Shown here piece after piece: positions 1-8,105 of a stretch of 45,420 nt of DNA. Source of the DNA: DATKSG01 sp035531775 (GTDB lineage: Bacteria; Actinomycetota; Acidimicrobiia; Acidimicrobiales; UBA8190); assembly GCA_035531775.1 (NCBI GenBank), contig DATKSG010000016.1:1-45420 (forward strand), read 5' to 3'. The position numbers were made by a program, and so were the translations under genes. Under the pieces are notes generated by a model that had not been told where the DNA came from, ran no database searches, and was given only the letters and a program-made list of their open reading frames with translations. Each line of letters opens with the position of its first letter. Position 1 is the first letter of the stretch.

Positions 1-436
1 CTTTACGCACACGGCCAACTACCAAGCCAGGATCGTCGCCGAGAATCTGATGGGTGGCTCTGCCCGCGCCGACTACAGGGCAATCCCCCGAAGCGTGTTC
101 ACGGATCCGCCCGTGGCCTCGGTCGGCATGACTGTCTCCGAGGCCCGGGCCCGAAGAATCGATGTGGTCTCAGCAGCCATGGACCTGGCACAGACGGCCA
201 GGGCGTCCACTGACGGGGAACCCCTAGGCCGCCTCATCCTCATAGCCGATAGGCATCGCAAAGTGCTGATCGGCGCGTCGGCCATCGGGCCGCACGCCGA
301 CGAGTGGCTGGGCGAGGCGGCTCTCGCCATCAGGGCAGCGGTGCCGCTTTCGGTGCTGGCCGACGTAGTGCACGCCTTCCCGACGTTCTCTGAGGCCTAC
401 GAGCCCCCGCTGCGTGAGCTCCTCGCGCTTTCGTGA
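1..436 (+). CDS. Pyridine nucleotide-disulfide oxidoreductase, C-terminal part (partial)
   Basis: The reading frame is open from base 2, so the gene begins before the window and only about 144 C-terminal residues are seen. The segment shows the end of the FAD domain (FTHTANYQARIVAENL) and then a dimerisation domain with the DPPVASVG segment. Near the C-terminus is HAFPTFSEAYEPPLREL, which matches the His..Pro-Thr..Ser-Glu motif that supplies the catalytic base pair in dihydrolipoamide dehydrogenase and mercuric reductase relatives. The redox-active Cys pair would lie upstream, outside the window, so the exact substrate (lipoamide, mercuric ion, mycothione or other) cannot be decided. Family call is firm; specificity is open. 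Confidence 0.85.
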   Translation, partial: FTHTANYQARIVAENLMGGSARADYRAIPRSVFTDPPVASVGMTVSEARARRIDVVSAAMDLAQTARASTDGEPLGRLILIADRHRKVLIGASAIGPHADEWLGEAALAIRAAVPLSVLADVVHAFPTFSEAYEPPLRELLALS

Positions 437-766
437 TCCGGAGGCACTTCTCCGAGTTCTTCGGTGCCCGAAGGGGCATTCAGTCACGCTTCAACCCGAG
501 CTTTCCCCAGTTGCTGTTAGCACGCGGGGCGCCTCTCTGGATAGCAGACGGGTACCACCGTGTGTGTTCCAGTTCGTGAGCCATCGACGCATGATCGAGT
601 CGTGCTGCGGAGTTACACCTCTCATAGCACAGCCGACCGGACCGGCGACTGCGGGAACGCTCCGGGCCGGGAGTATCGAGTGGTTGCAGCTCAGCGCCGG
701 GCGAGCACACGCGAACTATGAATCAGGCATCACTTCCAGTCCCCCGCAAGCGAATACAATGTGGAG
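437..766. other. Intergenic stretch without a supportable gene
   Basis: Open frames here (for example 414-824 on the plus strand) give Cys- and Ser-rich translations with no recognisable domain and no codon bias. I see no tRNA-like fold, no strong hairpin followed by T residues, and no clear promoter. It precedes the ANTAR scrap and the damaged transporter, so decayed sequence is the simplest reading. Confidence 0.5.
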
Positions 767-892
767 ATGGACGAAGCGTTTGCCCTGCTTCGGGGCTACG
801 CGCGCAGTATGCACCGACGGCTAGGCGAGGTCGCGAGCGTTACACGAGTTGGCGTCGGTGAAAACGGCGGCGCCACAGGTAAGGGGCGGTGA
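722..892 (+). pseudogene. ANTAR-domain C-terminal remnant
   Basis: From the TGA at 719 the frame stays open to a TGA at about 890. Inside it, the segment EYNVEMDEAFALLRGYARS followed by MHRRLGEVAS closely matches the last helices of the ANTAR RNA-binding domain (the DEAF..LR.YAR....L..VA pattern). ANTAR domains normally follow GAF or receiver domains in two-component antitermination proteins. No GAF or receiver part is visible upstream, and after GEVAS the sequence loses family resemblance. An independent start would be ATG 767, giving only about 42 residues. Best read as the surviving 3' tail of a deleted gene. Call rests on pattern memory, not on an alignment. Confidence 0.4.
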
Positions 893-1013
893 AGCGAGAC
901 ACTCGCCATTCCCGTTGGGAAGGGTCTACAAGTGCCCTACTGCCTGCTCGGTGTCGCACCAGATCGACGCATGCTGAAGGGGCCGTGATTGTAGATGAAC
1001 GACCCGACTGCAC

Positions 1014-2261
1014 ATGACTCCAAATCGGCAGGACCCTGTCGTTGGCTCGAAGGCCGCCCCCAGCGTCGCGAAAGGAGAGTCACACAAGGTCTCATCCCAC
1101 GGCGAGGAGGCCAACGCCGGAGCGAGCAACGACCCCATGGTTGTCGCCGCCGAGGAAGTCATCGAGTCGGAAGATCCACTCCTCACGACACCAGTCCAAG
1201 AGGTGGCCGCCGAAGCAAGTGATGAGAATCCAATGGGAGTGCCGGGTCGCCCCATCTCGGACAATCCCCATTACGTTTCGGCTTCTTGGCCGGCATCGGT
1301 CTGTTGCTCGCTGCGGCAGGTGGCGCCGCTATTATCTTTGCCAGCCGCGTCCTCATCCTCATCCTGGTGGCCACAATAATCGCCGCTGGCCTCGAACCTA
1401 TTGTGGCCTGGCTGTGTCGTCACGGCTTTCGACGTGGACTTGCGGTCGCTCTGGTTGCAGTGACTCTCGTCGGGCTCCTGACGCAGGTCGTGCCGGCGAT
1501 CACATCCGAGGGTTCCCACTTCATCCACCAGCTTCCCGCACTCCTCCACGATCTACAGAAAAAGAACAGTCTGCTTGGCCGGCTTAATGTGAGGTTCCAC
1601 CTGGAGGACAAGGCGAAGAAGCTCGCAACGGCCAAGCTCACCGCCGGCGGTGCTCTTCATCTCGGAGGGGTTGTGGTATCAGCGGTGATCGCCGTTCTGG
1701 TCGTTCTGGTGCTCGTGGTGTACTTTTTGGCTGACTTCCCTACACTCAAGAGTCTCGTTTGCCGGATGGCCCCCCCGTCAGCGGCGGCCTCGCGTCGGGC
1801 TCATCGGAGACGAGATCGTCTCCAGGATCGGTGGATACGTACTTGGCAACGTTCTCACGTCGACCGTCGCCATTATTCTCAACTACATCCTGCTTCGGAT
1901 ACTGGGGGTTCCTTATGCGCTCGTACTCCCTGTCTTTGTAGGACTAGCCGACCTGGTCCCTCTGGTCGGATCGCTCTTCGGAGGGTTCGTCGTCGCTCTG
2001 ATTGCCTTTGCCAGAGTATCGTTTACGGCCGCGCTAATCACCGTTGGCTTCCATCTTCTCTACAGGGCCTTGGAGGACTACATACTCAATCCGCGAGTCA
2101 TGCGGCATACGGTCCACGTGAAGCCCGTGGTGACGATCGTCGCCGTCCTGCTAGGCAGTTCCTTGCTCGGGCTCGTGGGCGTCTTGATCGCGGTACCGGT
2201 AGCCGCGGCAATCCAGCTCGTTCTGACCGAGGTGGTCTTTCCTAGCCAGGACACTGTATAA
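1014..2261 (+). pseudogene. AI-2E family transporter, broken by two frameshifts
   Basis: Three frames must be joined to recover one AI-2E (PF01594) membrane protein of about 415 residues, the normal length. The hydrophilic N-terminus runs from ATG 1014 to GRPISDN (about 1266). A missing base in the C4 run near 1267-1270 then moves the frame so that PLRFGFLAGIG continues the first membrane helix. A second shift of opposite sense lies in the C7 run at 1770-1776; reading one C fewer gives APRQRRPRVGLIGDEI, the expected cytoplasmic segment, followed by several membrane helices to the stop at 2261. Both lesions are in homopolymers, so either real decay or base-calling error is possible. If both are errors the gene is intact. 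Confidence 0.8.
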
Positions 2262-2367
2262 CGGCTCGGGCTGATCGCTGCCCTTGTCACTCACCGGTTG
2301 TCGACGATGCCAGAAAGGTCGTTCTGATGAAGGGGATCAAGAACACCCAAGCCGAAATTGACCAGAT

Positions 2368-3345
2368 ATGAACCCGATCGAGAAGGTCGTGCACCATGTC
2401 GATGCCTTTCAGCAGGGACACTCTGCGACAGCTCTGTTGTTCGGCGTGGTCAAGAAGTTTGGTGACGACTCTGCTGGCTCGCTTGCGGCGCTCCTTGCCT
2501 ACTACGGCTTTCTTTCGGTCTTTCCGCTCCTGCTGTTGCTCATCACTCTTCTCGGCCTCTTCTTTAGCCACGATGCCACTCTTCAGCACCGTGTGGTCAA
2601 TTCGGCGCTCGCGCAGTTCCCCATCGTCGGCAAGCAGCTCGCAGGTCCTCACGGGATCAGCTCCCTCAGAGCGGGAAGTGTGCCCGGTCTGGCAGTCGGC
2701 TTGATCGGGCTCGGGTGGGGATCCATGGGGGTGACCCAGGCGGGTCAGCGTGCCATGGCAGAGGTGTGGAACGTGCCCGGGGAGAACCGCCCAGGCTTCA
2801 TGTCGAGACTGGGTCGCAGCCTTGAACTCCTGGGAATTCTGGCCTTCGATGTCATTGTCTCGACGGCTCTGGCCGGATTCGTCACCATTGGTGGGTCGAT
2901 GATGTGGACTCGAGCGGTTGCCATTGTGGCCGGACTTCTCGTGAATATCGCGCTCTTCGTCCTCGGCTTTCGGGTATTGACACCGAAGTCGGTCGAGACT
3001 CGGTCTCTGGTCACCGGGGCGGTACTGGCGGCGCTGGGATGGAGTGTTCTGCAGAACGGGGGTATCTGGCTTGTCGGGCACCAGCTTCGCCATGCCAGCC
3101 AGGTGTACGGCTACTTCGCCAGCATCCTCGGGTTGATCTCATTCCTCTTCCTGGCGGCGGAGATCACTTTGTACTCCGCAGAGCTCAATGTGGTGCGTGA
3201 ACGACACCTTTACCCGCGGAGCATCGTTCAACCCCCCCTCACTGATGCGGACCGAGACGTCCTTGAGGCCATCGTTTACCAGGGAAAGCGTCGACCCGAA
3301 CAACTCGTCCAGGTTCATTTTTCCGATAGAACGCGCGGCGAGTAG
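2368..3345 (+). CDS. YihY/virulence factor BrkB family membrane protein
   Basis: A 325-residue integral membrane protein of the YihY/BrkB family (PF03631, UPF0761). Residues about 30-60 contain the family's AALLAYYGFLSVFPLLL segment. About six hydrophobic helices follow, with the conserved GxxWxSxG-like loop (GLGWGSMGVTQAGQ), the SQVYGYFASILGL helix, and a helix ending EITLYSAELNVV near residue 275. The hydrophilic C-terminus carries no extra domain. ATG 2368 is the first start in frame and lies about 100 bases after the transporter remnant, so it probably has its own promoter. Old annotation as ribonuclease BN is wrong for this family; the molecular role is unknown. The gene is undamaged although its neighbours are decayed. 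Confidence 0.9.
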   Translation: MNPIEKVVHHVDAFQQGHSATALLFGVVKKFGDDSAGSLAALLAYYGFLSVFPLLLLLITLLGLFFSHDATLQHRVVNSALAQFPIVGKQLAGPHGISSLRAGSVPGLAVGLIGLGWGSMGVTQAGQRAMAEVWNVPGENRPGFMSRLGRSLELLGILAFDVIVSTALAGFVTIGGSMMWTRAVAIVAGLLVNIALFVLGFRVLTPKSVETRSLVTGAVLAALGWSVLQNGGIWLVGHQLRHASQVYGYFASILGLISFLFLAAEITLYSAELNVVRERHLYPRSIVQPPLTDADRDVLEAIVYQGKRRPEQLVQVHFSDRTRGE

Positions 3346-3454
3346 AGCCTGCGTAGTCGTTTGCATTGGTCGCAACCCATACTGTGGATGCAGATGCCCC
3401 ATCGCCTTTTTCACGCGACCTGTACTATCCAAAAACTGAGCTACATACGCCAGG

Positions 3455-4387
3455 TCAAGCGTCCTGGCCGGCTGCCTGTCGAGCGGCGCGCGCCGCGGGT
3501 GACTGCTCCAGGTACGACATCGCCATTTCCGTTGATGCCTCCTCGTCGGGGTTGTGGCTGGGTCGCAGATAGCGCACCGGTGTCGTGACAAGCAGCTTCC
3601 ACGGGCCAGGAACCCGGTACCGGCGCGCCGCTCGCAGCCAGTCCCGCAAGCGGGGCCGCATGTCGATGGTGGGATCTTGATTCATCAGGTACCGCATGCC
3701 GGCGAGCCACCAGTAGGCGAGTGCCGGTCCCGTAAAGAGCATGGCCCCCGCCCGAAGGAAGTAATTTCCCGAAAGGTTCTGATAGACGTCGAAAACAAGA
3801 GACCGGTGCTCGACCTCCTCGGCCCCGTGCCACCGGAGCAGATCGAGCATCACAGGGTCAGCACCGGCATACTCGAGCCCGCCGTTCTGGATCACCCACT
3901 GGCCGAGCACGGCGGTGAAATGCTCGATGGCGGCCACGTCGGCCAATCGTCGCAGCAACCAGAACCGCTGCAGCGGGGCGGGCCAGCTGGGCTTGGGGCT
4001 CCCGATGCGGGAGAACCACCGGTCGAGGATGGTGGTGAACGGCTCGCTGTCGATGCCGTACGAGGCGAGGTGCTCCAAGACGACGCCGTGGGCCCAGGCG
4101 TGCCACGACTCCTGTTGGATGAACGGCTTGATGGCCTCCGCCAACTCGGGGTCGTCGACCAGCGGGGCGGCTTCGTTGACCACGTTGATGAACCAGCGTT
4201 CGCCGGCTGGCAGCAGCAGGTGAAGCACATTAATCATGTGGGTGGCGAACGGGTCGTCGGGGACCCAGTGCAATGGGGTGTCCGCCCAGTCGAACCGGAC
4301 CATCCGCCGCTGAGCGGCATGACCGTCCTTCACTCCCACAGGGGACGACCCGCCGGATTCGGCTTCTTCCAATGGGATTGTCGACAT
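3455..4387 (-). CDS. PF10118-type metal-dependent hydrolase family protein (ferritin-like metalloprotein)
   Basis: A 310-residue protein. An upstream extension to 4531 is open, but the start at 4387 is preceded by AGGAGG with a six-base gap, so MSTIPLEEAE is chosen. The body matches the 'predicted metal-dependent hydrolase' family (PF10118): the W(A)DTPLHWVPDDPFATH segment, then FIQQESWHAWAH and WHGAEEVEHRSLVF. Both contain an ExxH pair, the ligand pattern of four-helix diiron proteins, so a carboxylate-bridged diiron oxidase is as plausible as a hydrolase. It ends with an Ala-rich tail. It faces YihY and stands alone. The family name has little biochemical support, so function should be treated as unknown. 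Confidence 0.8.
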   Translation of the reverse strand: MSTIPLEEAESGGSSPVGVKDGHAAQRRMVRFDWADTPLHWVPDDPFATHMINVLHLLLPAGERWFINVVNEAAPLVDDPELAEAIKPFIQQESWHAWAHGVVLEHLASYGIDSEPFTTILDRWFSRIGSPKPSWPAPLQRFWLLRRLADVAAIEHFTAVLGQWVIQNGGLEYAGADPVMLDLLRWHGAEEVEHRSLVFDVYQNLSGNYFLRAGAMLFTGPALAYWWLAGMRYLMNQDPTIDMRPRLRDWLRAARRYRVPGPWKLLVTTPVRYLRPSHNPDEEASTEMAMSYLEQSPAARAARQAAGQDA

Positions 4388-4778
4388 CGGTTCCCTCCTG
4401 GTGGCGATCTCTATGACGCCGAGACACAGCGCAGTCAGCACATGTTCGCGCCAATTGTCGGGGTGCGCAGCTGGCGCCGACCATGCGACCTGCCGGGACT
4501 CGTACACGTCCGGACCCCGATCAAGGACCAAGAACCCGCCCGACGCTCACGGCAGGCCAATGCTTAATAGGGCTGGGCGGCCAGTACGGGGCCGGTAACA
4601 GCCGCTCGGGCCGACCGCGGGAGCCCCGTCGGTCGTCAGGATCAAAGAGGTCCTGATCAGGGCAGTGGGAAATCGGGTGCCTTCGCGTGGGAAATGGCCT
4701 GACACAGGAGGTCATTCCCCCCGGTAAGGGGATTTTGTCGATACCCCACGACGATGACGACAAGGTCTTCACCGAAGG
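4388..4778. other. Non-coding stretch with a possible insertion-element end
   Basis: No convincing gene lies here. It contains a perfect 10-base palindrome CCTGATCAGG (4652-4661) and two direct copies of GTGGGAAAT at 4665-4673 and 4687-4695, spaced 22 bases. IS21-type elements carry multiple short end repeats of this sort. Just to the right, an ATPase gene is cut off abruptly, which fits a junction left by an insertion or deletion. No transposase is present. Confidence 0.35.
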
Positions 4779-4958
4779 CACCGTCTTGCCGACGCCGCGG
4801 AGGCCGGTGAGCATCTCGCTCCGGCCGTCGCGCCCGCGCCGCATCCTTTGGAGGGCGACGTCCATTGCCTCGATCTGGCGTTCGCGCCCGACGAGCGCTG
4901 GCGGGCGCGTCCCTGCGCCGGGGCTATAGGGGTTCCGGACCGAATCGATGCTGAGGGT
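4779..4958 (-). pseudogene. AAA ATPase N-terminal fragment, truncated after Walker A
   Basis: Reading the minus strand from the stop at 4959-4961, the frame gives RNPYSPGAGTRPPALVGRE and then EMLTGLRGVGKTV. This is the characteristic start of actinobacterial archaeal-type (AAA_16-like) ATPases found in orphan and mobile regions. The match ends directly after the P-loop GLRGVGKT; what follows is unrelated, so Walker B and the rest are gone. The expected start Met is a GTC codon here, so even the beginning has decayed. An ATG inside (4865) could start a 114-residue product, but it would lack any ATPase function. Confidence 0.7.
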
Positions 4959-5023
4959 CTATAGCCATTTGAGGAATATCTAGCGAAATCACTATAAATC
5001 CACTGAAGCCGAGACGCTGCGGC

Positions 5024-5353
5024 TCAGGCCACCTGTACGACGATGGCGCCACGAGCCAAGGGAGCCGGAATGGGCTCACCGTGCTCGCGCATCGACTCGA
5101 TATGGAGCGCGATCGCTTCCCGGATCAGCTGCTCGCCTTCGTCGCGGCTGGCGCCGGCCGAGACGCACCCCGGAAGATCGGGGACATAGGCGGACCAGCT
5201 GTCGCCGTCGCCTTCGATAACCACCAGGTACTCGGTAACCCTCGTCTCAGTTGCGTCGTGGTCCAGGTCCGGGAGGACGTGGCGGTAGGTGTCGGTCGTG
5301 ACCGCAGTCGAGCTGTGACCCAACCGGTTGTCTTGACACATGCGCCAAATCAA
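5024..5353 (-). CDS. HicB-like antitoxin joined in frame to a tyrosine-recombinase tail
   Basis: The 109-residue frame has two unrelated parts. Residues 11-36 (LGHSSTAVTTDTYRHVLPDL onward) are the C-terminal end of a tyrosine recombinase, including the Tyr of the HSS..TxxxY catalytic segment. From residue 39, VTEYLVVIEGDGDSWSAYVP begins a partly degraded-RNase-H fold typical of HicB antitoxins, with PGCVSAG and a helix rich in acidic residues. HicB proteins usually begin right here with Met, but the codon is GTT, which is not a start, so translation would have to begin in the recombinase part (5353 or 5341). No HicA toxin gene is adjacent. It is either a relic fixed by recombination or an expressed solitary regulator. 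Confidence 0.65.
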   Translation of the reverse strand: MIWRMCQDNRLGHSSTAVTTDTYRHVLPDLDHDATETRVTEYLVVIEGDGDSWSAYVPDLPGCVSAGASRDEGEQLIREAIALHIESMREHGEPIPAPLARGAIVVQVA

Positions 5354-5413
5354 TTATCGCCAATGTGCTGAACTCTCACACCTCCTCGCCCACCACCGCA
5401 ATGGCGAAAGCCC

Positions 5414-5824
5414 TCACACCCGGATCACTCGAAGGCCGGGAACTTCGTCATAGTCCCCGTCCTGGGAAGCGACCGGCATGCGATTGGCGATCGCCGTTGC
5501 CGCGATCCACGAGTCGTTGATCGGCATCCGCTTGCCTTCGTCACGCAGCGCTAGGCGCAAGGTGGCCCACGCGTGAGCGACCCTGGCATCTACGGGCAGA
5601 GGATCGAGCCCCTCCGCCTTGGACAGGGTTTCGAGTCGCCGCGCTCGGATCGGCCCGCTCGTTGCGGCCAGCACGCCGAGTCGAAGCTCCCCGACTGTGA
5701 CTACCGAGACAGCGACGCGCTCCGGTGGGCGACCCGAGAGCGGCCTTTCTTGTTCGATGGCGATGAAGAGCGACGTGTCGGCGATCGCCAACTCGACGGT
5801 TGGCTCTTCGCCTCGGTCGGTCAC
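5414..5824 (-). CDS. vapC: VapC family PIN-domain ribonuclease toxin
   Basis: A 136-residue PIN-domain protein. The acidic metal-binding set is visible: Asp16 in IADTSLFIA, Glu46 in VGELRLGV, Asp104 in NDSWIAATA, and Asp122/Asp124 in SQDGDYDEVPGL. VapC toxins cleave tRNA or rRNA with Mg2+ or Mn2+ and are held inactive by the co-made antitoxin. The start ATG overlaps the stop of the upstream antitoxin gene by four bases (ATGA), the usual translational coupling of vapBC. Length and order (antitoxin first) are normal, so the pair looks functional although its surroundings are decayed. Confidence 0.9.
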   Translation of the reverse strand: MTDRGEEPTVELAIADTSLFIAIEQERPLSGRPPERVAVSVVTVGELRLGVLAATSGPIRARRLETLSKAEGLDPLPVDARVAHAWATLRLALRDEGKRMPINDSWIAATAIANRMPVASQDGDYDEVPGLRVIRV

Positions 5825-6075
5825 CAGATCGGGATGTCGTCAGTGGTATCGGGGAGGAGGGCGGCGAGTTCGCCGGCCAAACCCGGATCGGCGCGCCATT
5901 CATCGTTCCCCTGGATGAAGGTTCCCCAGAGGAGCGATCTTGGCCGAACCGGCAAGGGGCTCAGTTCGGCGACTGGGCGACCGCTCACTGTCACTCTTAG
6001 GTGTTCACCTGCCTCGACTCGGCGGAGCACACCACTGACGTCGTTTCGAAGCTCTCGAGCAGGTATGTCGGACAT
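5821..6075 (-). CDS. vapB: VapB/Phd-type antitoxin
   Basis: An 84-residue protein whose first half, MSDIPARELRNDVSGVLRRV then EAGEHLRVTVSGRPVAEL, is the DNA-binding fold of the Phd/YefM and VapB antitoxin group. The C-terminal half (GNDEWRADPGLAGELAALL, ending DDIPIW) is the acidic, flexible part expected to wrap around the toxin. It precedes vapC with a four-base overlap, so the two are cotranscribed. Antitoxins of this group repress their own promoter, which would lie between 6076 and 6128. A run GTAGCAgTGATGCTAC there (about 6085-6100) is an imperfect inverted repeat that could be the operator. Confidence 0.85.
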   Translation of the reverse strand: MSDIPARELRNDVSGVLRRVEAGEHLRVTVSGRPVAELSPLPVRPRSLLWGTFIQGNDEWRADPGLAGELAALLPDTTDDIPIW

Positions 6076-6128
6076 AACCCCAGTGTAGCAGTGATGCTAC
6101 GCCTTCGTCTGACCAGTCCCCCGTCGCC

Positions 6129-8087
6129 CTAACCGATCGCATGCGAGGACGACACCGGGTCTGCGTTCGTACGACACGGCTCCTCGAGCACGCTCCCACA
6201 AGCCGGGAGAGGCGGGATCGCCGTTGCGATCGGCAGCTCGTTGAAGACCCACTCGGTCACGTGGCCTGCGTCGTGCCAGACCGTATTCCTTGCTGGAGTC
6301 GGGTTGAGCAGGAAGCCGGCGAACGTCGCCGTTATGCCGACCGGAGCCTCGACCGAGATGCGGATGCTCGATCCGCGACGGAATACGTGTTCGAACGGGT
6401 ATATCGGGATCCGTGCGTAGGTAGGCACGCCGGGCACGAGTAGCTGAACGTCGGCTTTCTGGTAGGTCGGGCGCGGCCACGTGGCCGTGGAGCCCGAACC
6501 GAGCTTCCGTTCGGAGATGCGCAGCCATCCGCGTTGGATGTACTGCTCTTGGCCATCGGGCCTGACTTCGCTGATGGTTACCTGCACATCAGTGTCGGCG
6601 GCGGTTGAGGAGAGCCATAAGTTCAAGCTGGACGGCCCGACGATGTCGAGGTCATTGGACAGAGGTGGCGTGGTGTAGGCGACGTTCCCCCCAGGTGACA
6701 CTGGTAGATCCCACAGGTTGGTGCCAGGCGCGGCAGCCCCAGCCAGATTGTCCTGTGCATCGGCCGTCGAACCGGCGGCCATCGGGTAGAGGTAGGAGTC
6801 CGGCGCCTCGGAGTTCACCGAAGGGCCTTGGTTCAGAAGGTTGCCGGCGCTGGGATACAGCGCACTTGTAGTTGTCTGAAGCGGCCAGCTCGGCTCCGTG
6901 GTGGTCCACTGTGGCTCGACATCGCCGCTGCCTATGCCGTATGTCTCGTGCCAGATCTGAACTTTCGGTGTGTTCTGCCAGCCGTTGTCGGCTCCGGCGA
7001 CGAAGTGATCGAGAAACGCGACTGTCTGATCGACCCACGTGTTCGAGCTTTGCCCGATGGCGTGCCAACCATTGGTGAGGATGAACCACGATCGGCTCGG
7101 GTCGAGAAGCGAGTAGTAGTCCATGCCACTCGCTGACGCGATCTGATCCTGGTAACTGTTCAGGGTCAGCACGGGCACCTGGATATTAGGGATCGCGTCC
7201 TTGAGCTCCCAGAGAAGGCTGTTCCACTCGCTGTCGTAGTAGGGGTGCTGGGGCGCCTGCACCGCTACGTAGTCAAGGGGCGGCCCACCGCTCTGGCCCG
7301 GGACGCGTGTCGCCTGGTCCTGGGCGAAGTTCACTTCACACTGCGAGTCGGAGCTGATCGCGGCGCTCTGCTCGTCCGAGACGCTCCCTTGGAGTTGGTC
7401 TGCGTCGAAGAGATTCGGGAAGACGTCGTTGTAGATCCCTCCGGGGTATACGGCGTCGTAGAAGTTGCCCGTCCAAGCCGTCGGTGCGATGGCGACCAGG
7501 CCGGGCGGTCTCTCCGCTGCCACGTACAGCGCCATGAAGCCGGGGAACGAGGCGCCGAACATGCCCACCCGGCCGGTCGACCACGGTTGTTGGGCGGCCC
7601 AAGTGACTGCCGCCGCACCGTCCTTGGCCCAGGCCTGACTGAACGGAGGGTAGACCGAGCCGGTCGAACATCCCGTTCCCGGAACGTTTACCCCCATGAC
7701 GGCGAACCCCTTCGCCAACAAGGCGCCGGTGATGGATGCGTCACCGTTGTCGCTCATCGGGTTGTACCCCGCCGAATAGCCGTCATAGACCATGGCCACC
7801 GGGAACCTCCCCTGCGCGCTGGGACGTACCACCGTGTAGTTCAACGATGAGCCGTCGGGCGCCGAGAGATACCCGTGTTGCGTCACGCTCGCCTGCGCCA
7901 TCAGCGCAGAGGTGCGCGGCCCTGCCGAGACCAACGTCATAACCATGGCTGCGCATGCCAGCCACAGCCTCGGGCGGACGGTTCGAGTTCCTGCGTGCGC
8001 TGAGGCACGGCGTCGCATGAACAGACGCCGTCGTCGATCGCCGCCGCCGCCTACCGCCTGACCTTTTTCCGCCAAAGTCAAGGCCAC
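6129..8087 (-). CDS. Secreted CocE/NonD-type alpha/beta hydrolase (X-Pro dipeptidyl-peptidase S15 family)
   Basis: A 652-residue secreted hydrolase. After an Arg-rich start, residues about 42-62 (WLACAAMVMTLVSAG) form an export signal. The S15 domain follows: VYDGYSAGY loop, GVNVPGTGCSTGS, and the nucleophile elbow GMFGASFPG; later NGWHAIG supplies the probable catalytic His. The C-terminal half is the jelly-roll domain of the CocE/NonD family (LWLSSTAADTDVQVTISEVR onward). Known members cleave esters or amides, such as cocaine esterase or X-Pro peptides; the substrate here is unknown. The GTG at 8087 has an AGAGGAG just before it; the TTG at 8081 or Met24 are alternatives. It lies 18 bases after the TetR gene, which suggests one operon. 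Confidence 0.85.
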   Translation of the reverse strand: MALTLAEKGQAVGGGGDRRRRLFMRRRASAHAGTRTVRPRLWLACAAMVMTLVSAGPRTSALMAQASVTQHGYLSAPDGSSLNYTVVRPSAQGRFPVAMVYDGYSAGYNPMSDNGDASITGALLAKGFAVMGVNVPGTGCSTGSVYPPFSQAWAKDGAAAVTWAAQQPWSTGRVGMFGASFPGFMALYVAAERPPGLVAIAPTAWTGNFYDAVYPGGIYNDVFPNLFDADQLQGSVSDEQSAAISSDSQCEVNFAQDQATRVPGQSGGPPLDYVAVQAPQHPYYDSEWNSLLWELKDAIPNIQVPVLTLNSYQDQIASASGMDYYSLLDPSRSWFILTNGWHAIGQSSNTWVDQTVAFLDHFVAGADNGWQNTPKVQIWHETYGIGSGDVEPQWTTTEPSWPLQTTTSALYPSAGNLLNQGPSVNSEAPDSYLYPMAAGSTADAQDNLAGAAAPGTNLWDLPVSPGGNVAYTTPPLSNDLDIVGPSSLNLWLSSTAADTDVQVTISEVRPDGQEQYIQRGWLRISERKLGSGSTATWPRPTYQKADVQLLVPGVPTYARIPIYPFEHVFRRGSSIRISVEAPVGITATFAGFLLNPTPARNTVWHDAGHVTEWVFNELPIATAIPPLPACGSVLEEPCRTNADPVSSSHAIG

Positions 8088-8105
8088 TCCTCTTTCAAAT
8101 GTGAG

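Noticed and set aside
414..824. 136-codon open frame on the plus strand
   Set aside because: Composition is random-looking, rich in Cys, Ser and Arg, there is no start signal, and it overlaps the end of the real reductase gene.
2368..3345. Ribonuclease BN
   Set aside because: This old name for YihY/BrkB proteins came from a mistaken assignment; the protein is a multi-helix membrane protein with no nuclease motif.
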